Source: an uncultured Brachyspira sp.
GTDB lineage: Bacteria > Cyanobacteriota > Vampirovibrionia > Gastranaerophilales > Gastranaerophilaceae
Direction: 5' to 3'
Assembly: GCA_900321895.1 (NCBI GenBank)
Contig: ONYB01000086.1
Location: 1 to 12,169 of the forward strand
DNA length: 12,169 nucleotides
In this document: positions 1 to 4,376 of the stretch, in pieces
Numbering within the stretch: position 1 is the stretch's first letter
Layout: the number at the start of each line of letters is the position of its first letter
The notes under the pieces: generated by a model
Seen by the model: the letters and a program-made list of their open reading frames with translations, nothing else
What the model was told of the DNA's origin: nothing
Database searches by the model: none
Position numbers and translations under genes: made by a program

Positions 1-256
1 GTAGATGATGCGACCCCTACGAGCCCGAGCAGAGCGAATTTACGCACGGACGTTAGTCCGGATAGCGAGAACATGGAGCGAGCAGGGAATAAGCCCGAAA
101 GCGACACTGTTCGAGCGTGGAGTAAATTCAAGACAGGCATGAGCGTAGCGAAAGGTGAGCAAGAATCAGCGGAAACGTTGAGTTTTCGTTGTGATTGCGA
201 ACGGTGCCGTTTAATGCGAGGGCGAATAGTCGCTTTGCTCCTCAGGGTGACATGAC
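1..256 (+). other. GC-rich repeat-like block with an open frame entering from the left edge
   Basis: About 53% G+C by hand count, clearly richer than the AT-rich remainder. One plus-strand frame is open from base 1 to a TGA at 253-255 (84 codons), so it could be the 3' end of a gene starting outside the window. The first internal ATG is at 73. The deduced peptide is rich in Ser, Glu and Arg and matches no family I recognise. The block is full of GAGCGA/AGCGA-type words, has a small hairpin (CGGAC/GTCCG, 47-60), and ends in a dispersed-repeat-like sequence. I think it is more likely non-coding repeat, or a repeat-derived C-terminal extension, than an ordinary gene. Confidence 0.3.
228..256 (-). 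repeat. Dispersed intergenic repeat-like end
   Basis: Read on the minus strand this begins GTCATGTCACCCTGAGGAGC and continues AAAGCGACT. It closely resembles the widespread bacterial intergenic repeats of the form GTCA..CCTGAGGAGCGAAGCGA. Only this one copy is visible, so the call rests on resemblance to a known repeat style, not on copy number within the window. Confidence 0.4.
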
Positions 257-369
257 TTTAAAAATCTCTTTACACCTTACTCTTCACTTCGTCAAATCAC
301 AACATTTTTCTAAAAAAGCCAATATGTTACAAAACGTAAAGATGAATTTTAAATTGCCTGAAATCCAAT

Positions 370-375
370 TATAAT
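370..375 (+). promoter_or_regulatory. Candidate -10 box for the 84-aa hypothetical gene
   Basis: A perfect TATAAT lies about 97 bases before the start codon at 472. At the right spacing upstream there is only a poor -35 (TTTTAA near 347-352), so this is a tentative promoter. The predicted start of transcription is near 382, which would place the ATAGG microsatellite at the very beginning of a roughly 90-nt leader. I see nothing else in 257-369 except a short stretch near 272-292 resembling a GTGAAG-type low-complexity repeat. Confidence 0.4.
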
Positions 376-380
376 CACTC

Positions 381-400
381 ATAGGATAGGATAGGATAGG
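381..400 (+). repeat. (ATAGG)4 pentanucleotide microsatellite followed by a G tract
   Basis: Four perfect tandem copies of ATAGG are followed directly by AGGGGGG (401-407). The repeat sits between a TATAAT box and the start codon of the small gene at 472, in or next to the 5' untranslated region. Such repeats are prone to slipped-strand copy-number change. Confidence 0.9.
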
Positions 401-471
401 AGGGGGGAGTAGCAAAAATTTAGAATTTTATGTTTTTATAAAAATAGGTAGAAAGTTAGAAAGGAAATTTG

Positions 472-726
472 ATGACAGTTATTGCAAGAGATATGGGGCA
501 AAGAAACGGTAAATATTTAGTAAATGTAAGAAATGCAGAACCGAAAGGTTTATTGGGGGATGCAGGAGTTGTTAGGCAGTTTGATGATAAAGATGTAGCA
601 AAAAATTATATCGAACAAGTTAATAAAACAGGTGAAGATACATTTGTAAAAAATGAAGTAAACAATCAAGCACCGTTACCATTAAAAAGACATGCAGGAG
701 ATACTTTTGAGCGTAGCGAACAATAA
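472..726 (+). CDS. Hypothetical small protein, 84 aa
   Basis: I do not recognise this protein. The ATG at 472 is preferred because AAAGGA at 460-465 is spaced correctly for it; an in-frame TTG at 469 is less likely. The product is soluble-looking and hydrophilic, without a signal peptide or membrane helix. It has a basic, glycine-containing N-terminal half (RNGKYLVNV) and an Asn/Lys/Glu-rich second half. The last residues, ERSEQ, are encoded by a 13-base word (708-720) also present in the GC-rich block at 140-152, so the C-terminus appears to come from a dispersed repeat. The RBS, codon pattern and upstream TATAAT support a real gene. It is convergent with the 510-aa membrane protein, and no clear hairpin terminator separates them. 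Confidence 0.6.
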   Translation: MTVIARDMGQRNGKYLVNVRNAEPKGLLGDAGVVRQFDDKDVAKNYIEQVNKTGEDTFVKNEVNNQAPLPLKRHAGDTFERSEQ

Positions 727-735
727 GAATTTTCA

Positions 736-788
736 ACCCTTCACCTTTCACTAATCTACGTAACGGTCTTTTTACCCTTCACTTTTCA
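736..788. repeat. Short direct repeat spanning a convergent gene end
   Basis: ACCCTTCACCTTTCA (736-750) recurs as ACCCTTCACTTTTCA (774-788), 14 of 15 bases identical. The second copy overlaps the last codons and stop of the minus-strand 510-aa gene (SEG-stop). Together with the repeat-encoded end of the facing gene, the whole convergent junction looks repeat-derived. Confidence 0.6.
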
Positions 789-2304
789 ATTTTTTCGCCT
801 TATGCTTTGTCATTTTGTCGTTAATCATTGGCAAAACAAGTCCGAGGGTTACAAATGAGTATGCAAGCCCGCTCAAGTGTGCCAAGTTGAGTTTCCACAT
901 GTTTTTCTTCGCAAACTCTTTGCCTTTTGCGGCGATTTCTGTGTGGGTTTTTAAGTTCATGTCGTTGAGCCAGTGTTTTAAACCTTTGCCCTCTTTTGTT
1001 ACGTTGAAAAGATTGTCCGCTTTTTTATCTAAAAGGTTTGCAACCCCTTTTGCCGCAAAACCGCCAAACACAAGCCAGTTTAGAAATCCGAAATAATCTC
1101 TGGTAACCGATTCCCTAAGTTCTGTTGAGTTGTCCGCAGCAAGAAATCTGCCCATAACTGTTGCGGTAAACACGGTTTTTATAGCGTTTCCGCTTGTTAC
1201 AGGCCCTGTGAATTCAAGTTTTCTTACAAAATCCTTTGGGTTTTTGACCTTCATTACGCTAAGTACCATTCCAGCCATACCTGCACACGCCGCAAGTTTT
1301 TTCAGCCAAAGATATTTGTCTTTTTTAACCTCTTTTTTGTTGTCTGAAATGAAGTCGACTTCGCCAACAAAGCCCTTTTTGCCCGTGCGTTTTTCGGTGA
1401 TTTTTCTGTTTAGGTGTTGGTTTGTAATCCCGATTGCAGAGGCTGCCGTAAGTGCTCCAAAAATCTTGATATTGTTGACTTTCGAGATTTTTTTCAGTGC
1501 TTTTTCGATAGAAACACTTTTGTTTGTGAAAACATCGTTGCCCATGTCGTAAGCGTCACGCAGAATGTTTTCCAATTTTGCAACAAGTTTTTTGTCCCCG
1601 ATGTTGAGTGAAGTGTCTCTGCCTGCCCCAAGTGCATTGGTCAAGCGGGTTTCCATAATTTTTAAAATGTTCTTTTTGTCGTATTTATTGATATTTTTGT
1701 TGTTAATAATTTCGGCAAAAGTGTCGACAAAACCTTCTTTTGAGGTTAATTTCTTTTCGATACTTTTGTAGTTGTTGTTGTACCAGAAAATATCTTTCCA
1801 CTTAGCCTCGTCAACCCAGTCGATGTTTTTCCAGTCGATATCAGCAAATTTCTTGACCACTCTGCCGTCACGACCTTGAAGGTTTGTGAAAATGTTTTCG
1901 GCATAACCTTTGGCAGTCTTGTTGCTCTTGTCCCACGCCTCTTTTAAGGTGCTGACAGAATCCTTTGAAAACCAGCTTTTCGGGTTGATTTTTGTGTCAG
2001 GCATAACTTTTTTTGCTGCTATTCTTGAAATTATTCCTGCAAGTAATCCCGCAGAAAGGCAGTTGATAAAAGTTCCGCTGATTTCACGAAAAAAAGTTTC
2101 TGTACCTGCGTATTTATTTCGTTCTTTTGTGTCGTAATAGGTTCTCGGGGCAACCATTGCACCCAAGTCGATAAGTACAGCGTTTGCCATTTCGTTGGTG
2201 TCAAGGGTTCTCAAGGCTGATGTAAGTGCTCCGTCTAATGCTCCTTTGAATTGAGGTCTTTGGTAAGTTGTTTTTCTGTCAAAATCGTTTACTGCTAAAA
2301 TCAT
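772..2304 (-). CDS. Multi-helix membrane protein of unknown function, 510 aa
   Basis: No family is recognised. The ATG at 2304 is preceded by AAGGA at good spacing. Hydrophobic stretches that could be membrane helices lie near residues 77-97, 278-294, 333-351, 375-390, 404-424 and 474-494. Between about 100 and 275 is a hydrophilic, Lys/Asp/Asn/Trp-rich region. The N-terminal 70 residues are soluble-looking, and the C-terminus is very basic (MTKHKAKKLKSEG). No catalytic motif, signal peptide or nucleotide-binding loop is apparent. It could be a structural or transport-related envelope protein, but nothing in the sequence decides this. The gene stands alone. It is preceded by a consensus promoter, a 30-codon leader ORF and an intrinsic terminator, implying conditional expression. 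The style is that of conserved lineage-specific proteins of uncultured gut bacteria, which is an impression only. Confidence 0.85.
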   Translation of the reverse strand: MILAVNDFDRKTTYQRPQFKGALDGALTSALRTLDTNEMANAVLIDLGAMVAPRTYYDTKERNKYAGTETFFREISGTFINCLSAGLLAGIISRIAAKKVMPDTKINPKSWFSKDSVSTLKEAWDKSNKTAKGYAENIFTNLQGRDGRVVKKFADIDWKNIDWVDEAKWKDIFWYNNNYKSIEKKLTSKEGFVDTFAEIINNKNINKYDKKNILKIMETRLTNALGAGRDTSLNIGDKKLVAKLENILRDAYDMGNDVFTNKSVSIEKALKKISKVNNIKIFGALTAASAIGITNQHLNRKITEKRTGKKGFVGEVDFISDNKKEVKKDKYLWLKKLAACAGMAGMVLSVMKVKNPKDFVRKLEFTGPVTSGNAIKTVFTATVMGRFLAADNSTELRESVTRDYFGFLNWLVFGGFAAKGVANLLDKKADNLFNVTKEGKGLKHWLNDMNLKTHTEIAAKGKEFAKKNMWKLNLAHLSGLAYSFVTLGLVLPMINDKMTKHKAKKLKSEG

Positions 2305-2331
2305 TCGTTTCCTTCTTTACTACTACATACG

Positions 2332-2362
2332 AAAAAAGTCCCGATTTAAAACGGGACTTTTT
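2332..2362 (-). terminator. Intrinsic terminator in the leader of the 510-aa gene (attenuator candidate)
   Basis: On the minus strand the arm AAAAAGTCCCG (2362-2352), an 8-nt loop, and CGGGACTTTTT (2343-2333) form an 11-bp perfect stem ending in six T residues (2337-2332). It lies downstream of the leader ORF and 27 bases before the start codon at 2304, so full-length mRNA must read through it. The flanking A tract makes it potentially bidirectional. Confidence 0.85.
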
Positions 2363-2387
2363 AAAACTAAAAATTTGTTATAAAAAA

Positions 2388-2480
2388 CTACACAACAAAA
2401 TTCATACAAGTCCCGAAATAAAACTTGGATGAATTGGAGGATGAATTATTATTGTTTAATTCAATGTGTATGTTTTTCAT
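2388..2480 (-). CDS. Candidate leader peptide, 30 aa, Asn/Ser-rich
   Basis: ATG at 2480 with GAAGG at 2490-2486 directly upstream and a TAG at 2390-2388. The peptide begins MKNIHIEL, continues NNNNSSSNSS (residues 9-18), and ends FGTCMNFVV. It lies between a consensus promoter and an intrinsic terminator, upstream of the 510-aa gene. The run of Asn and Ser codons resembles the control codons of attenuator leader peptides. Codons 16-19 overlap arm 1, and codons 22-25 overlap arm 2, of competing RNA structures. Caution: the predicted transcription start is only about 10-12 nt before the ATG, leaving the Shine-Dalgarno at the extreme 5' end. It could also be an independent small protein or an untranslated frame. 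Confidence 0.5.
   Translation of the reverse strand: MKNIHIELNNNNSSSNSSKFYFGTCMNFVV
2399..2435 (-). promoter_or_regulatory. Leader hairpin competing with the antiterminator
   Basis: On the minus strand, 2435-2423 pairs with 2411-2399: 13 bp with one mismatch (2428/2406) and an 11-nt loop containing CGGG. The CGGGACTT at 2415-2408, which is the loop plus part of the 3' arm, can instead pair perfectly over 8 bp with AAGTCCCG at 2359-2352. That is the 5' arm of the terminator. The 1:2, 2:3 and 3:4 pairings are mutually exclusive, as in trp-type attenuators. Confidence 0.5.
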
Positions 2481-2496
2481 ATTTACCTTCGTGTGT

Positions 2497-2526
2497 ATTA
2501 TACACTTAATTTTAAAAATTTGTCAA
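2497..2526 (-). promoter_or_regulatory. Consensus sigma-70 promoter for the leader and 510-aa gene
   Basis: Perfect TTGACA (2526-2521) and perfect TATAAT (2502-2497) with an 18-bp spacer, reading leftward. The predicted transcription start is about 2490. This is the strongest promoter sequence in the window and drives a leader of about 185 nt before the start codon at 2304. Confidence 0.85.
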
Positions 2527-2550
2527 TAGTTCTTGTTAATAAAAATTAAG

Positions 2551-2582
2551 AAAACCGACTAGTCATCTGACTAGTCGGTTTT
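2551..2582 (-). terminator. Terminator of the flavodoxin gene
   Basis: AAAACCGACTAGTC (2551-2564) and GACTAGTCGGTTTT (2569-2582) form a perfect 14-bp stem with loop ATCT. It lies 24 bases past the flavodoxin stop, with a T-rich stretch following on the minus strand. It isolates flavodoxin transcription from the promoter at 2497-2526. Confidence 0.85.
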
Positions 2583-2605
2583 GGCGTTTTAAGATTTTGT
2601 AATTA

Positions 2606-3064
2606 TTATGCCCAAGCCTTGATGTCGTCAAGAGTTGCGGTATCTTCGTAGGAAGTAAAACCTTCGCTGACAGTTGCGTCAGGTGCAAGTTTTTGCATAT
2701 CTGTGTAAGTTTCGGAAGCTCCGCCACCGCCGTGTGTGCAGAACGGTTTAATTGTTTTGCCTGCAAAATTGTTGTTTGCAAGGAAGGTTTTTACAGGTGG
2801 AGCCATTGTGTACCACCAAACAGGCGTGCCGACATAGATTGTGTCGTAGTTTGAAACGTCGCCGTCATCCTTAAGTTCAGGGAAAATATTATGTTGTTTT
2901 TCGTATTTTCCTTGCTCTACCAGCTCGTTGTAGTCGCCTTTATATGGGTTTACTGGTTCGATTTCAAACAAATCGCCACCGACAACGCTCTGAATTTTTT
3001 CTGCAACAGCCATGGTATGTCCGCTATGTGAAAAATACGCAATTAAAATTTTGTTATTGCTCAT
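2606..3064 (-). CDS. Flavodoxin family protein
   Basis: A 152-aa single-domain flavodoxin-like protein, probably of the Flavodoxin_4 type, that binds FMN and carries electrons in the cytoplasm. An N-terminal beta strand (KILIAYFS) leads into the phosphate-binding loop S12-H-S-G-H-T17. The second FMN-contact region is GTPVWWYTMAPP at about 79-90, with aromatic residues able to stack on the flavin, and the third is FCTHGGGG at about 108-115. GGAGG lies a few bases before the ATG at 3064, which supports the start. It is divergent from a MarR-type regulator, with a palindrome inside its promoter, so it is probably a regulated redox or stress gene. The redox partner is not identifiable here. Confidence 0.9.
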   Translation of the reverse strand: MSNNKILIAYFSHSGHTMAVAEKIQSVVGGDLFEIEPVNPYKGDYNELVEQGKYEKQHNIFPELKDDGDVSNYDTIYVGTPVWWYTMAPPVKTFLANNNFAGKTIKPFCTHGGGGASETYTDMQKLAPDATVSEGFTSYEDTATLDDIKAWA

Positions 3065-3087
3065 GTTCGCCTCCTTTTTGTAACCTT

Positions 3088-3118
3088 ATTATAAAACCTG
3101 ATAGTTACTATCAGTCAA
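3088..3118 (-). promoter_or_regulatory. Flavodoxin promoter with embedded operator palindrome
   Basis: Minus strand: TTGACT (3118-3113) and TATAAT (3093-3088), spacer 19 bp. Between the boxes lies the palindrome CTGATAG-TTA-CTATCAG (3098-3114), with 7-bp perfect arms. A protein bound there would block RNA polymerase. The divergent MarR-type regulator is the obvious candidate, by inference from neighbourhood. Confidence 0.65.
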
Positions 3119-3179
3119 CCCCCATGTTACGATTAAAATTAAAATGTGAAATAGCATTGCAACCCAAATCAGCATAAAT

Positions 3180-3193
3180 GTAGAAATTTCTAC
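3180..3193. promoter_or_regulatory. Perfect 14-bp palindrome upstream of the MarR-type gene
   Basis: GTAGAAATTTCTAC is a perfect palindrome ending 5 bases before the -35 box of the regulator's promoter. It could be an autoregulatory or activator site. Its sequence differs from the flavodoxin palindrome apart from a TAG/CTA core, so one protein binding both sites is not certain. Confidence 0.45.
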
Positions 3194-3198
3194 CTGTA

Positions 3199-3227
3199 TT
3201 GTCAAAACCGCAAAAATTTGATATGAT
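3199..3227 (+). promoter_or_regulatory. Promoter of the MarR-type regulator
   Basis: TTGTCA (3199-3204) and TATGAT (3222-3227) with a 17-bp spacer, each 5 of 6 to consensus. A TGA directly before the -10 forms an extended -10. The start of transcription is expected near 3234, giving a very short leader of about 16 nt before the ATG at 3250. Confidence 0.7.
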
Positions 3228-3249
3228 GAATATTTGAAAGGTGATGATT

Positions 3250-3735
3250 ATGAGTAAAAACGGTACGGAGAGAACCTCCTACACTTTGGGGTTACATTAT
3301 CAATTAAACGAGGCAGCAAGAATTTCTGAACTTATGGCTAGAAATTTTTACAAAAATTATGTTCGAGGTTCAAAGAGTATTTTGGAGTTGGACGAATTCA
3401 AGATTTTAAGCCATATTTTGGAAAATCCTGAATTGTCCCAGAGTGATATTGCCAAACTTGTTTACAAAGGCAAGGCTCATATTGGCAAAATCCTTTCAGA
3501 AATGGAGAAAAAGGGCTATATTACACGTAACATTTCAACCCACAACAATATTATGGTTAAGCGTACAGCCTTAACCGAAATGGGCGAAAAACTTTACCAC
3601 GAAACAGATATAGCGTTTAAAAAACTTGCTGACGATACATTGGCGGAGTTTTCAAAAGAGGAAATCGACATCTTTTTGCACCTTTTGGACAAATTCAAAA
3701 CTCAAATGTTAGCGAGAAACGAAATCACTTTTTAA
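3250..3735 (+). CDS. MarR family winged-helix transcriptional regulator
   Basis: A 161-aa DNA-binding protein, probably a dimer. N-terminal helix (residues about 15-40) for dimerisation. The winged-helix region runs from about 48 to 110, with LSQSDIAKLV as the first HTH helix, GKAHIGKILSEMEKKGYI covering the recognition helix, and the wing at about 92-107. A C-terminal helix pair (about 135-155) completes the MarR fold. I chose the ATG at 3250 because AAAGG (3237-3241) is 8 bases upstream; GTG at 3241 and ATG at 3244 would overlap or crowd this site. It faces away from the flavodoxin gene across a region with two palindromes, so it likely regulates that gene and perhaps itself. The ligand is unknown. 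Its end converges on the RNase HIII gene with 8 bases between, holding only a weak 5-bp hairpin (3726-3738). Confidence 0.85.
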   Translation: MSKNGTERTSYTLGLHYQLNEAARISELMARNFYKNYVRGSKSILELDEFKILSHILENPELSQSDIAKLVYKGKAHIGKILSEMEKKGYITRNISTHNNIMVKRTALTEMGEKLYHETDIAFKKLADDTLAEFSKEEIDIFLHLLDKFKTQMLARNEITF

Positions 3736-3743
3736 GTGGCTAT

Positions 3744-4376
3744 TTAGACTTCGTTGTAGGTTTTAAAATGAGTTTTGCAAACCTCTTTCAAACGATCTTT
3801 GCCGTATTTTGAGATGAATTCTCTTGCACAATCCTTAACTTGAGCGGCACAACCTTTCGGAAACATAACTCCGTACGAATTTTGCATTTGCTCGATTTTA
3901 TGAACGAACGCAGCTCTTGCCAAAACAGAAGCCGCCGCAACCGCAATGTCACTTTCGCCCCTAACCATTTGTTCCAGAGTTATTTCACGCCCTTTTTGCA
4001 TAAGTGCGTCCTTGATAAAATGGTCGTTGCCGAATTTGTCGGAAATTGCATACGAACAATCATTTTTTTCAAGAATATTTTCGATAGTTCTGGCATGTCC
4101 CCAAGCAAGAAGTTTGTTAAGGTTTTTGATACTTGCGTACATTTCGTTGTATCTGCTGTTTGAAATTGCTACAACCGTATGCGGAGCGGATTCTTTTATA
4201 ATCGGCTCAAGCGTTAGAATTTTTTTATCCGTAATCTTTTTGCTGTCTTTAATTCCGAGGGCAGCAAATTTTTCGGCAGTTTTTTCATCAACCATTACCC
4301 CTGCTATTACAAGAGGTCCAAAGAAGTCGCCTTTGCCTGATTCGTCAACTCCGATGTGGGTGATGTATTCACTCAT
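3744..4376 (-). CDS. rnhC: Ribonuclease HIII, short form
   Basis: Cleaves the RNA strand of RNA:DNA hybrids in R-loops and primers. The N-terminal DESGKGDFFGP motif (residues 11-21) is the RNase HIII signature, unlike the DEAGRGP motif of RNase HII. Probable metal-binding acidic residues are D11, E12, D113 (ISDKFGN) and D143 (GESDIAVAAASVLAR). At 210 aa it is about 90 residues shorter than typical RNase HIII and begins directly at the catalytic domain. The N-terminal TBP-like substrate-binding domain is therefore missing. The ATG overlaps the stop of the upstream PBP gene in a TAATG, so translation is probably coupled. Confidence 0.92.
   Translation of the reverse strand: MSEYITHIGVDESGKGDFFGPLVIAGVMVDEKTAEKFAALGIKDSKKITDKKILTLEPIIKESAPHTVVAISNSRYNEMYASIKNLNKLLAWGHARTIENILEKNDCSYAISDKFGNDHFIKDALMQKGREITLEQMVRGESDIAVAAASVLARAAFVHKIEQMQNSYGVMFPKGCAAQVKDCAREFISKYGKDRLKEVCKTHFKTYNEV

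Noticed and set aside
2441..2509. 22-codon plus-strand ORF after GGAGG in the leader region
   Set aside because: The GGAGG abuts the ATG with no spacing, there is no plus-strand promoter, and the region is better explained by the minus-strand leader.
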